From Pegoplata infirma (Eukaryota; Arthropoda; Insecta; Diptera; Anthomyiidae), in assembly GCA_963921195.1 (NCBI GenBank), contig OY992539.1, forward strand, positions 102,742,964 through 102,806,963: a stretch of DNA of 64,000 nucleotides, given 5' to 3'. The notes under the pieces are model-generated. The model made no database searches. It was not told where the DNA came from and worked only from the letters and a program-made list of their open reading frames with translations. The translations under genes and the position numbers were made by a program. This document shows, one piece after another, positions 11,646-22,550 of the stretch; position 1 is the stretch's first letter; every line of letters begins with the position of its first letter.

Positions 11646-12506
11646 ACTTTAAAAAAATATTGATGCGACTGGGTCGCGACCATACACAGTTAATTGCAAT
11701 TGTTCTACTTACCACAAATCTGGTCTCCAAACTTTTCCATCACATCAAGTTTTTGGGAAAATTGATGTCAAATTTAAAAAAAAATCGCCGTTTTGTTAAT
11801 TTTTGCCAAATCATAGCGGATGAACCCGATATAATATCGACTTAAAAATAAGTTGAGGCTAAAGCTTAAACATTGCTCTTAAGGATTCTGAACTCTTTTG
11901 GTCAGTCGCTTTAACCCCTAGGGCACCAATTGTCTCTCAATGATGTGTTGTTCCGAAAAAAAAACGATTTTTGCCGCTACAAATCATATAAAAAAAAAAA
12001 ACTTATTCGAATGGAACGCCACATTATAGTATATGGCTTATAAACATGATTACAATTATTCTCCTGGTCACAAATCCGGTCTCCATACTTTTTAAGGGTA
12101 AAGCTCAAACATTGCTCTTAAAGACGTATAACTCAATTCATCAGTCGCTTCAACCTTTGGAGCACCAATTGTCTTTTAATAAAGTGTTTTCCCCAAAAAC
12201 TTTTTTTTGATATGACGGCATTTAAATACAATTGGTTCCCAAAAAGTTAAGGCGACTGACCAAATGAGTTCTGCATCTTAAAGAGGAAAGTTTTAGCTTA
12301 ACCCTCGACTTAGTTTCAAGTCGCCATCACATCGGGCTCATCCGCTATGAGTTTTAAATAATGACCAAAACGGCGATTTTTTTTTAACTTTGACCACAAT
12401 TTTCTCAAAAATCAGATGTGATGGAAAAGTGTGGAGACCGGATTTTTGACCAGCAGAACTAATGTAATCAAGTGTATAAGGTCGCGTCCCAGACGCATTT
12501 TCGATG
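11646..12506. mobile_element. Foldback element, about 400-bp arms
   Basis: Left end 'tgatgcgactgggtcgcgacc' pairs with right end 'ggtcgcgtcccagacgcattttcga'. Inner arm matches include 'tccatcacatc'/'gatgtgatgga', 'catagcggatgaacccgat'/'atcgggctcatccgctatg' and 'ggtcagtcgctttaacc'/'aaggcgactgacc'. A direct repeat of part of the left arm lies at 12055-12200. No coding capacity. Confidence 0.75.
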
Positions 12507-12509
12507 TTT

Positions 12510-13242
12510 CCCAGCAAAACTTAGATTACCAAATAAGGTATAAAATAAGGTATATGATCTCTTATTTTATACATTGCAGCATTGATGATTTTAACAGGCG
12601 ATGAGACTCAAAGTAATGCATCCACATTATCACATAGAATACCAGTAAGGTATAAAATAAGTCATAAATTTATAACGAAGAATACGAGTAAGGTGTAAAA
12701 TATATGATATTTTATAGGTTACGAGAAATGAAATAATATAGCATACCAGAAGATAATATATAAGGTGTTACGAGTAGTGAAAAAGTAATTTTGTATTAAA
12801 TTTACTCACGTGATTGTAAGTGAGTGTAAGTAGATAAAATATGCTCGTGAGTGTGTGTCGTTAGAAATTTCTTGTCGTGATCCCATCTCTAGTTTAAACT
12901 TATGCATTTTTTTATAAAAATAATTATTTTTATGTTATTGTAATGCATTATGCATCCAATTATAAATAATGCATTATTTCAAACTTTCAAATAATACATA
13001 ATGTAACCAAATATAAGTCATCCATGATTTAATGTTTAGAAATAATAAATATGAAATACATTTTTTCCAATAATCATGCATTACGTAGCAAATTATTAGT
13101 AATGCATTATTTTTCACTTTAAAATAATACGTTGTGGAACAAATGTTTGGTAAGACATCCTCAAATAATGCTACAAATAAGGTATATACATTACCTGGTA
13201 ATGTGTTATATAATCACTACCCATTACCAAAGTTTTGCTGGG
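12510..13242. mobile_element. CCCAGCAAAA-type MITE
   Basis: Perfect 13-bp terminal inverted repeats, CCCAGCAAAACTT and AAGTTTTGCTGGG, followed by ACCAA on both arms. The interior has repeats of AAGGTATAAAATAAG and of ATGCATTA-type text. The termini resemble those of 14552-15965 and 41182. The right flank is TA, the left TT, so a TA target duplication is only half supported. Confidence 0.7.
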
Positions 13243-13340
13243 TATATCTTATTAGATCAAATTTGATATTATTAGACATAACTAGATCCCAAAAATGGAA
13301 CGGTAAATTTAATCTGATTAATTAGATTAAGCCATAGTCT
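13243..13340. repeat. Fragment of the AGATC/ATCAAATT repeat family
   Basis: 'agatcaaatttgatattatta' and 'agatcccaaaaatgg' resemble 3780-3870 inside the CCCGAGT element. Boundaries are not visible. Confidence 0.4.
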
Positions 13341-14153
13341 ATTCCGCCCGGTGGTTACCGAGCACCGGATGGAATAATTTTACCTTTTAGGAACTAAGTA
13401 TCCACTTCGGCTGGTGGTTACCGAGCACCAGGCGAAGGTTAGAAAGTAGACGAACCAAGGAACACTTCACCGGGTGGTTAGCGAGCACCCGTGGAAGTCA
13501 GATTCCGAGGGGCGTGTGGTGAAAGGTAGCGTAGTATTCGTTTCAGCTTTCAGGTTCGGCTGCTGGTTAACCGAGCAGCTACCGAAGGTGTTCCGAGTGT
13601 CAGGACAAGCGAGTTCCATCAGGTTTAACACCCGAGAAGAAATTGTGGCGTTGGATTGTACGGGAAACGTTGGCCAGTGATCACGGGTCAGATGTACGAG
13701 GGTTCACGAGTGGTTACCGAACACGAGTGGACCACTGGACAAACGATTTGTGAAGGCAACTGGGTTGGAGACTGGGAGTGGTTTCCTAGCACGACCAGTG
13801 AACAACCCCGTATAAAAATCGAAGCACGAGCGAGTGACCCGACCAAAGCCGAAGGTTAACGAGTGTAACGAGGGACCCGAATAGTATCCCTAGGTGATAA
13901 TCTGTTCCAGTAGGATACCCAGATCAAAGTACCGGCCACAGGAAGGAGGTGGCCCAACGAGGAGGATGACCGAAGAGGAGCCGAAGAGGAACGATGCAAC
14001 TAATACGATATCTTTTAATGAAATATATTATAAAAAATGATAAATAAAACCGAGAGTGAAATTTAAAACCAAAACGAGCACGTGTACATTATTTTCTTGT
14101 AGCGGAACCTGGACAAAGGCTGAGTATTTTACCCTAGCAAAACAAGTCGTTAC
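13341..14153. other. Unclassified GC-rich locus with array of covarying stem-loops sharing loop GTTACCGAG
   Basis: Six stem-loops lie at 13341-13375, 13405-13437, 13464-13498, 13555-13586, 13701-13733 and 13771-13799. Loops are GTTACCGAG twice, then GTTAGCGAG, GTTAACCGAG, GTTACCGAA and GTTTCCTAG. Each stem has an inner helix of 3-6 bp closed by a G-C pair, a 1-2 nt internal mismatch and an outer helix of 4-7 bp. Stem sequences differ but stay complementary (CCGGTG/CACCGG, CTGGTG/CACCAG, CGGGTG/CACCCG, GCTG/CAGC). A seventh hairpin, GGCCAC/GTGGCC, with an unrelated 9-nt loop lies at 13934-13954. An AATAAA follows at about 14043. The overlapping ORFs at 13474-13859 match no protein I know. It could be an LTR-element leader or solo LTR, or a structured noncoding RNA; neither is proven. 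Confidence 0.75.
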
Positions 14154-14551
14154 AGAGTGGACAACTTTTCTTTCCGTAAAAACCTAAGTTGCGCTATCAC
14201 TAACGTCAACAAATACTACTAATAGCAAAATCGGCCCTGCCGCTCTACTATTTGAGATGTATAGAAAAAAAAGTTTGCGTGAAAAATTTTTATTTCCGTT
14301 TAAACCTTAGTTTGACGCCCTATGTTCACACTGAACTTTATTTAAGTATTTTTAGTAGTCAGAAATGTATTCCTATTGATATTTAAATAAATAAAGGATA
14401 AATATAAACTTTAGTTGGACTACGACTTAAAAAAAAAAAAGTTTAGTCAAATCGAAGTTTAGAAAAGGAGGCGTAACAGTGGGCGTGATTAATTGTTTTC
14501 CGAAAAAACCCTAAGACGAACATTCAAAAAAAAAAAAGTAAGACGAACATA

Positions 14552-15965
14552 CCCAGCAAAAAAAGTGCGGAGTACTTCTATTTGGAGTGCTTTAAAACTA
14601 TAACAAATGTAATGAAATACAACAAAAATAACAAAAAACACAAGAAAAAACACACAAACAGTTTTTTCTACTCCATAAAAAGTTGTTATTCAGCACTTAA
14701 CTCATTACCTTCCTCGACACTCCCATACAAAAGTAAGTAGATATTCAGTAGATAAGAAGTACTCCGAGCTTTCAAACAACTTCCAACTACTTCCACGGAG
14801 TAGTTCTTATCTACTGAATATCTACTTACATTTGTATGGAGGTGTCGCGATAGGTAATGAGTTAAGTGCTGAATATCTACACTCAAAATAATCACTCTGT
14901 TAAAATACAGATTTACTCTGCTGAGCCAGCAGAAAATACCATAGATTTCCAACCAGCAAGATTTTTTGTTATTTTACAAGGAAAACTCTGTAAAATGATT
15001 TAGATAAAAAAAACTGAAAATTTACAGAATTATCTGTAAAATGTTGATGAAAGCGACCAGAATTTTACCAAGAAGCATGGATAAGCAATAACTTGACACA
15101 AAATAAAGGCAAGTGCCATCATTTAAACTCGCTAGATGTTCTGACGGGTTTTTTCATAAACTTCTCATTTTAAGTACCACATTTAAGCGGGGTCATTCCA
15201 CTAAACACTTTTATAAAATTAAAGGGAAATCGTTTAAGAATGCTTCGACTTTCTTATATATATTTTAAATGCGCTTGATATGGCTTTTACCCAATGGTCA
15301 CTATTTAATTTCTGAGCAATTTCTGCTTTCTTAATGTGCAAGTAGTGTTGACAATTGGTAAATGCCATCGTGAAAATTTGCCCGCTTTAATGCTTCCAAA
15401 TTGTAAATTAACTTTTTTTGTAAAATTTAAGAGTTTTTTGCGAGTACCTCCAATTATACACGACATCCTCGTAAAATTTACCAGCTTTTAGTGTAATTTA
15501 AGACGCTTTTTAAAGAATGGTTGAAATATTTGGAAGTTTTTTGAAGAGATTTTTATTTGAAAACTGTATTACAGGGTGGTAAATAAAATTAACAGATGAA
15601 ATTTAGTAACTTGAATACGAGAAAAAAGCAATGTATTTTTCTAAAATCTATATTTTAGCAAACAACTAAAGATTACAGAGTAAAATTACAAATAAAATGT
15701 TGTTTCAGTCACAAGAAAATACAAAGTATATTCTCAAAATCTGTATTTCGGCAGATAACTTTGTCAAATATCTGTCGAATTCAGATTACAGTCATTTTAC
15801 AGAGTATTTAACAGAGTTATTATTTTGAGTGTATGTATTCTGGAGTAGAAAAAACTGTTTGTTTGTTTTTGTCTTGTGTTTTTTGTTATTTTTGTTGTAT
15901 TTCATTACATTTGTTATAGTTTTGAAGCACTCCACTGAGAAGTGGTAATGACTTTTTTTGCAGGG
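14552..15965. mobile_element. CCCAGCAAAAAAAGT-type TIR element with TA target duplication
   Basis: Left end CCCAGCAAAAAAAGTGCGG, preceded by TA; right end ACTTTTTTTGCAGGG, followed by TA. Subterminal arms share 'ggagtgctttaaaactataacaaatg' and 'gaaatacaacaaaaataac' inverted. Arm text recurs at 40907-41182 and in part at 55690-55735. It is interrupted by the TA-MITE at 14880-15831. No transposase. Confidence 0.75.
14880..15831. mobile_element. CACTCAAAATAAT MITE, copy 1
   Basis: Termini CACTCAAAATAATCACTCTG and CAGAGTTATTATTTTGAGTG, flanked on both sides by TA. Inside are many 'ctgtaaaatt' and 'acagagt' motifs and the segment 'gctgagccagcagaaaatacc'. Copy 2 at 16906-18871 carries the same interior in the opposite orientation. 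The TA duplication suggests Tc1/mariner mobilisation. Confidence 0.85.
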
Positions 15966-16905
15966 TAATAACAAAACATTATCCAAATCGGTCAGTTCTC
16001 AGGTGATGCGATTACCCACGAACTACATTTTATTGTTCGATATTTTATTTGTCTATAGAGCAAATTTTATGTATATCGTAAAAAAGATTTGGTTTCAAGT
16101 TTTTTTACCGTAAAAACCTTATTTGAATTTTACCAACTCGGTCCATTAATTCAAAATTGAGCGTAGAAATGGAAAATTCTTCTTCCCGAAAAACCTTATT
16201 AGTACTATAACAAACATTGAAAACAAAATTAGACAAATTGACCCAGCCATTCCATGATTTAAAATATAAATATATATATATCGGGAAAAGTGAGCGTAAT
16301 AGTAGATGTGGACAATTTTTATTTTCTTAAGAATGTTTTGCGGACTATAACCAAATCGGTCCAGCCGTTATAGTTCTTTTGCTACATAGAAAAAGTGGGC
16401 ATGGGAAATTTTAGTATCCGTAAAAACCTTAGTTGAATTATGACGAACATTTTCAACAAAAATTAGCCAAAGTGGGCGCGGTCAATTTCTTTTTTCGTAA
16501 AAACCAAGGTTGGAATATTATGAAAATTCATTAAATAAAAATGTATTAAATCGGTCCAGCCATTCTCTAATTTTAGATTAATTGAAAAAGTGGGCGTAAA
16601 AGTGGGCATGGTCGATTTTTCTTTAAGTTAAAACTTAAATTGAATTTCTACCAACATTTAAATAAAAAATTACCTAAATAGTGCGGCCGTTTTCCGATTT
16701 TAGATATATCAAAAAATTGGGCGTAAAAGTGGGCGTGGTCAATTTTTACTTTACGTAAAAACCTAAGTTGGACTATGACGAACATTTAAAAAAAAAAATT
16801 GTCCAGATCGGTCCAGCCGTTCTCCACTGATGCGGTTACCAACGAACGACAATTGATTTTTATATAGAAGATTTGATATGAATCCATATTTTTTTATTTT
16901 TTCTA

Positions 16906-18871
16906 CACTCAAAATAATTACTCTGTTAAATACTCTGCGAAATGACTGTAATCTCAATTCGACAGATATTTGACAAAGTTATCTGCCGAAATACAGATTT
17001 TAAGAAAATACTTTGTATTTTCTTGTGACCGAAAAACCAAATTTTATCTGTAATTTTACTTTTAACTTGTAATGTCTATTTTACAGATAATAATTAGGAG
17101 TTTTTTTGTTAAAATACAGATTAAAAAAAAAATACTTCGTTTTTTCTCGTAACCAAAATACTAAGTTTCATCTGTAATTTTACTCATTGCTCTGTAATAC
17201 AGTTTTCAAATAAAAATCTCTTCAAAAAACTTCCAAATATTTAAACCTTCTTTAAAAAGCGTCTTAAGTTACAATAAAAGCTGGAAAATTTTACGAAGAT
17301 GTAGTGTAAAATTGGAGGTATTCGTAAGAAACTCGTAATTTTCAAAAAAATAAAAAAAGAAAATTTACATTTTGGAAGCATTAAAGCGGGCAAATTTACA
17401 CGATGGTATTTCCCAATTGTCAACACTACTTGCACATTAAAGGTAGAAACAGAACAAGCACGGCACGGGGGACGGTTGCCGTTGCCGGAGAATATAGGCC
17501 CAAAACAATGACGGGGGACGGCGACGGCAAAAAATGTCATTTGTTTGTTCAGTGGTGCCAACTTTTAATAAAATTGGAGTAATTTTACGGAAAAAAATCG
17601 CTTATCACATAGTCAATGTGATTAAGTTGGCACTACTGTACGTTTGTTACACCATTGTGAATGAAAAAATTAAAAATTGTTGTGAAAATGCGGCAACCCT
17701 GGAGTGTGAGAGGGTGGGAGATTGAGAGAACCCAGAGATAAAATAAAATAAGTTTTAATTTTTTGTCGTGCAGGCCACGGTTTTTAACTGTCAAATCGTA
17801 TGGAAAAAGTCGTGCCGGGCTTAAAAAAGGATAAATTGATCAGAAATAAAATAGTGACAGTTGTGTTAAAGCCATGTCAAGCACATTAAAGAAATATATA
17901 AGAGAGTCAAGGCATTCTTAAGCGATCCCTTTAATTTTATAAAAGTGTTTATTAAAATGATCCCGTTCAAATGTGGCACTTAAAATAAGAAGTGCCACAT
18001 CTAGCGAGAACATCTAGCGAGTTTATAAATAATTTCTACAAAGTTAAACATTCGCGAGCGAAACATTTAAGCGGGCGCATTTAAATGATGGCAATTGCTT
18101 TTTTTTTGTGTCAAGTTAGTACTTATCCATGCTTTTTGCACATTACAGTCGAAGAAAATTAATAAGAATTCTTGTAGTTGCCACTTAAAAAGTGAAATTA
18201 ACAAGAAATTGAAATATAACGTTTCGCGTTCGCACCATTAAAGTGGGAAACGCATTTAATCAGGCTCATTTAAATTATGAAAGTACTAAAAAAAAAAACA
18301 CAATTAAAAATAGCCCCTGCTCAAATCATCATTTATTAATTTATAAAAACCTCGGTGAACATCTACCGCTTAAATGCGTCACTGAATATGTGAGCTTTAA
18401 TAATTTAAAATATTTGTAACCCGCAAAGAATGTTAATGTTTTTAAAGCAGGGAAGTTCTGGAGTTCATTTTGTTCCCAATTATTTCATGTGTTCCAGTTT
18501 AAAATCAAATAAATTTAACAAAATTTTTGTAAATTTTCAGAAGTTTTTGAAAAACTTCTGGTCACGTACCAACATTTTACAGATAATTCTGTAAATTTAC
18601 TATTTTTTTTGACGAAATAATTTTACAAAGTTTTTATAAATATATGTAAAATTACAGAGTACTTCTCTGTAAAATTGTGATCCCATTTAACTAATATTTT
18701 ACTAGAAATTTACTAGAAACTATGTAATTTTACAGTTTTTTTTTTGTCCAAACCATTTTACAGAGTTTTCTTCGTAAAATAACAAAAAATCTTGCTGGTT
18801 GGAAATCTATGGTATTTTCTGCTGGCTCAGCAGAGTATCTCTGTAATTTAACAGAGTTATTATTTTGAGTG
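16906..18871. mobile_element. CACTCAAAATAAT MITE, copy 2, with a 438-bp insertion
   Basis: Termini CACTCAAAATAATTACTCTG and CAGAGTTATTATTTTGAGTG with TA on each side. The interior matches copy 1 inverted: 'ttgctggttggaaatctatgg' at 18790 is the reverse complement of 14935-14965. It is about 1 kb longer than copy 1. Part of the excess is the GC-rich insert at 17443-17880; the rest is extra internal sequence. Confidence 0.8.
17443..17880. mobile_element. 438-bp GC-rich insertion flanked by 11-bp direct repeats
   Basis: GCACATTAAAG occurs immediately before (17432-17442) and immediately after (17881-17891). Copy 1 of the host MITE has only one such site ('cttaatgtgcaag' near 15335, inverted). 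The insert begins GTAGAAACAGAACAAGCACG and contains two 'cgggggacgg' stretches. No terminal inverted repeats, poly-A or ORF with known similarity. Superfamily unknown. Confidence 0.65.
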
Positions 18872-18889
18872 TATGTTTTTTCCGAGCAA

Positions 18890-19700
18890 ATTTTTTTTTA
18901 TCACGAATGTTTTCTAAGTGTTTTATATAAAATTTTATTTGAATCCATTTTTAAATTTTTTCTAAGGTTTTTTTAAAGAATTTTTTTTTATCGCAAATAT
19001 GTGCTAACAAGGGAAGTATCTCAACCGTTATAAACGGATTTTCATGAAACTTCAAATAAATATATATTTCAGAGACAATTCTAAGGTAGGGGTGTCTCAG
19101 CTAATCGGCCATATCGGGGATTTAGGGGTGCAAAACATGGGTAAAAAAATTGATGTTTTCATGTAAGAAGAAAAGATTTTTTAATGCCTATCCAACGGTG
19201 GCATAATCTTGTAAAAATTTGGCTTATTTAAGTATTTTTTCAGGAAAATCAGTAAATTTTGGGGGGTATTTATGTGAAGACATAGACCAACGATTTTTAT
19301 ATGAATAAGAAATAATCTATATGAATATAATAATCTTTCCTAAACAATATTCCTATTAGTTCGGGAGTTTTCGAAATTTTCCCGATGGTCCACATGGTTT
19401 AATAAGTGGACAACGGAATTTTGAAACACCGATATGGCCGAAAGCCGAGACACCCCAACCTTAAAATCGGCTCTTCTATATATATTTTAAATTTCAGGAA
19501 AATCGTTGAGATACTTCCCTTGTAAGTGTTTAATATTAAATTTTATATGACTCCAGATTTTAAATTTTTTCTAAGTTTTTTTACGGACAAATTTTTTATG
19601 AGAATATTTTCTAAGTGTTTTATGTAAAATTTAACATGAATGCATTGTTTGAAATTTTTCTAAGTTTTTTACAAGAACAACAACAATTAAAACAACAAAA
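18890..19700. repeat. Tandem repeat of about 100 bp ('ctaagtgttttatataaaat'), interrupted
   Basis: Three to four diverged copies of a unit containing 'ctaagtgttttatataaaattt', 'tgaatccatttttaaat' and 'tttctaagtttttt', near 18905, 18985/19525 (split) and 19605. The second copy is interrupted by the element at 19008-19522. Confidence 0.75.
19008..19522. mobile_element. PIF/Harbinger-like foldback MITE with TAA target duplication
   Basis: Termini CAAGGGAAGTATCTCAAC and GTTGAGATACTTCCCTTG are perfect 18-bp inverted repeats. Inner arms 'ggggtgtctcagc' and 'ccgagacacccc' extend the foldback. TAA flanks both ends (19005-19007, 19523-19525). Removing the insert and one TAA gives 'gctaagtgtttaat', matching the neighbouring repeat units 'tctaagtgttttat'. 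A 3-bp TWA duplication is typical of PIF/Harbinger; no transposase is present. Confidence 0.8.
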
Positions 19701-20265
19701 AAACATCCGCTTTATAAAATTGTATAAATTTGAATATAATTGGATATAATTTTATAACATTTGATTAGACCAAAACTCGTATCAAAGTCGATATAAAGCT
19801 ATATAAACTGATATTATTAGATAATATTCGATCCAATCTTATGCTCAAAAAGATTTTTCAGATTTTTTTCAGATTTTTGAAAGGTCAGTTAGAACATTCT
19901 CAAATCGATATTATCCAATCAAATTTCTTTGGTGCCTTTTTTGGAAAATCGGATTAATTACTTCTGACTATTTCTAGCCATCTAATTGTAAGTATAAAAA
20001 GTACTCGCTGTTAAAATTAAAAAAAAAAAAAATACCGAATATTGCTTCAACTAGGCGTATAAGTAAAACAAATCCGTATAATAAGACGAAGATATCATAT
20101 ATGAGGTATTACACACCAAATGTCCCGCTACTGAAAAACATGTGTTCCATGAGTTTCTGAAAAGATTGTATATGGAACTAAAAAAATTGCGTTTGAAAAA
20201 ATTGTCAAATTGTAATGTACTTGTTGTTACATACTTTAATTTCCATTTTCGACAGTATTTCTATT
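19701..20265. other. No gene; AT-rich with weak CCCGAGT-family similarity
   Basis: 'ataatttgaatataattggatataattttat' type text resembles the interior of 3675-4582 and 30929-31150, but no ends are visible. Confidence 0.4.
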
Positions 20266-20272
20266 TACACAA

Positions 20273-20540
20273 AAAAAATCAGGATGAAATTTTTCGTATT
20301 TTTCGAGAAAGTCTGATTTTGAATATTGGATTTCAAAAAATTCTATCATTCTCTTGCGTTTTAATGTGTCAACACCGCGTATGAGTAATGAACATTTTCG
20401 AAACAAACGAATTTTCGTTACTCATACGCCGTGTGGACACAATAAAGCACAAGAGAATCACAAAATTTTTATGAAATCCAACATTTAAATGCGATTTTCT
20501 CAAAAAACACGAAAAAAGCTCTCCTGAATTTTTTTGTATG
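20273..20540. mobile_element. Compact foldback element, about 120-bp arms
   Basis: 'aacaccgcgtatgagtaatgaac' (20370) faces 'cgttactcatacgccgtgtgg' (20417). The arms extend outward through 'attctcttgcg'/'cacaagagaat', 'ttggatttca'/'tgaaatccaa' and 'atcaggatgaa'/'tcctgaat'. The turn is near 20400. The 80-aa ORF on the left arm has no recognisable similarity. Confidence 0.7.
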
Positions 20541-20898
20541 GATAGAAAATTATTTTAACTTTTTTTAAAAAAATGTGACCGTATTTTTGAAAAATTTACT
20601 TTTTTTAATAATTAAAAATTTCAGAACGGTTTTCGAAAATTTTTCAAAATAAAAAATTTTTAAACTATAGCTCATAATAACCAACCAAAAATAACAAGAA
20701 TGTAAGTTTTTGAGCTTGTGGTGCATTTCATTTTAATTTGATAAATATTTAACAATTTTTCCAATATTTAACCACGCCTTCTTAGCCCAGTTTTTTTGAA
20801 TTGAAAAATCAAAAATGAAATTTTTTTAGTTACAATTTAGGCTATATTTGCCTATACCGAAAATAGATTTTTTTTTTTGGAATTTCGCTTGGTTATGT
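20541..20898. other. No gene or classified repeat seen
   Basis: AT-rich sequence between two foldback elements; nothing else recognised. Confidence 0.4.
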
Positions 20899-21700
20899 AT
20901 ATATATTAGACTGCCCAGAAAAAAACAAAGTTGTTATTTTCTTGGGGGATACCTGCGAATTTTGTTCCTTTTTGTGCAAAAAAATTTCGGTTTTTTTTTG
21001 GGATTTTTAAAATAATATCTAGAGGTCGCGATCTCGCGTTTTATAACGATTTATTTTTTTTGAGTTTTTTATTATTTTAAATTGTTAAATATGATTAATA
21101 TGATAAAATATTAATAATTTCAGACAAAAAAAAAATAAATTAAAAATTAAATATCGCTCATTCCATGAGATGTCTCCCAGCATCTAATCAAATGTTCTTT
21201 AATTTATTTGAAATTTCGCACACAGGTACACTATGGAGCAATTAAAATAAATTCGTTCTTAGTTTCGCGAAAATCCATGAATTCGCGAACGCGAATATAT
21301 TCGCGAATTCACGGATTTTCTCGGAACTAACAACTGATTTATTTTAATAGCTTCATAGTGTTCATGTGTGCCAAATTTCAAATAAATTAAGGAACATTTG
21401 ATTAGATGCTGGGAGACATCTCATGGAATGAGCGATATTTAATTTTTAATTTAATTTTTTTTTTGTCTGAAATTATTAATATTTTATCATATTAATCATA
21501 TTTAACAATTTAAAATAATAAAAAACTCAAAAAAAATAAATCGTTATAAAACGCGAGATCGCGACCTCTAGATATTATTTTAAAAATCCCAAAAAAAAAC
21601 CGAAATTTTTTTGCACAAAAAGGAACAAAATTTGCAGGTATCCCCCAAGAAAATAAAAACTTCGCTTTTTTTCTGGGCAGTCTAATATATATATATATTT
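20899..21700. mobile_element. 800-bp near-perfect palindromic foldback element
   Basis: Arms of about 395 bp with almost no spacer, turning near 21295 at 'cgcgaacgcgaatatattcgcg'. Outer ends read 'atatattagactgcccagaa' and 'ttctgggcagtctaatatat'. Inside, 'cttgggggatacctgc' faces 'gcaggtatcccccaag', and 'agatgtctcccagcatctaatc' faces 'gattagatgctgggagacatct'. Flanks are AT-dinucleotide-rich, so a target duplication cannot be called. Confidence 0.85.
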
Positions 21701-21760
21701 TTTTTGTTTTGACCACTATTGGTGTCAAAATTTGCGGAATGTTTAGTGCGGAATGTTTAG

Positions 21761-22550
21761 TACACTAAAAAAAAAAGAACTGTAACATTAGCAAAAATGC
21801 GTGTAAACCTACAAGAAAATTTCTGATTTTGAACCAACAATTTTTTTGGTAAAGTTAGCAAAAATGTTTTGCCAAAAATAAGTTAACTGAAATTTTTTTA
21901 TTTCAACTTAGTTCATACACTTTTGAGGAGCCCACTGGATTCGGACTCGATAGGTCCAGACCCCGATGGGCCTTCATAGTTTTTTATCCAAAATTTTTGT
22001 CCGTTTCGCTCTACCTGATTTTAGGGTACCACTGGGATTTTGAGAATTACAAAACTCGATTACTTCAAAAATGTTACTCTGAGAGCTTTTGATTATTTTG
22101 GGGTCTTGTTCTACGTGTTGAGGGCTACAAAAATGCTTTTGTACTTTTTGTTGTGTCGGCAATATTCACCGAGATGTGATCATTTTAAAATTTTCTAGAA
22201 TGCTAACTTTTTTGGATCCAAAGTTAAAACCCATTAGGGTGGTGAGACTGAGAACCAAAAATGGCCACGATTTTACTCTATCTGGCTTAGTTCCCGAGAA
22301 AGCGCCATTTTAAATAAAAAAAATTTACAATTTATTTTTGCTAATATTGGCAAAAAAGCTTGTAAAAATTTGGTCAACTCAGTTTTAAATTTATCAAAAA
22401 TTTAGTTCAAACTTTTTTTAAATTGCTAATGCACTAAATGAAGTTTAAAAGTTATTTTTGCTAACATGCTAATCTTAACTAAAAATTTGCTAAAGGTTAG
22501 CTTATTAGCATTAGCAAAAAAAATTGTAATTCTACAAATGTATTATTTTG
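21761..22550. mobile_element. Probable TA-flanked MITE related to 25539-26141
   Basis: Starts after TA with 'cactaaaaaaaaaagaactgtaacattagcaaaaatg', like the left end at 25539. The right side near 22500 has 'ttagcattagcaaaaaaaattgtaa' and ends near 'attttgcgtg'. The interior repeats 'gttagcaaaaat' motifs. The right terminus is poorly conserved. Confidence 0.45.

Larger units (their letters stand above)
14154..16868 (-). mobile_element. Helitron H1 in inverted orientation, interrupted by nested MITEs
   Basis: Read on the minus strand from 16868, it starts TCTATATAAAAATCAATTG with the GTTCGTTGGTAACCGCATC head. A second head variant lies near 16020. The body has repeated phrases for 'gggcgtggtcaatttttctttacg' and 'ggtccagccgtt'. 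The left end stops at the hairpin locus without a CTAG terminus. The insert at 14552-15965 splits it. Confidence 0.65.

Noticed and set aside
13474..13859. Two overlapping ORFs (68 and 67 aa) as possible genes
   Set aside because: They arise because the GC-rich hairpin locus has few stop codons. The translations match no family I recognise, and the conserved feature is base pairing, not reading frame.
20142..20384. 80-aa ORF as a gene
   Set aside because: It overlaps the left arm of a foldback element and has no recognised similarity.
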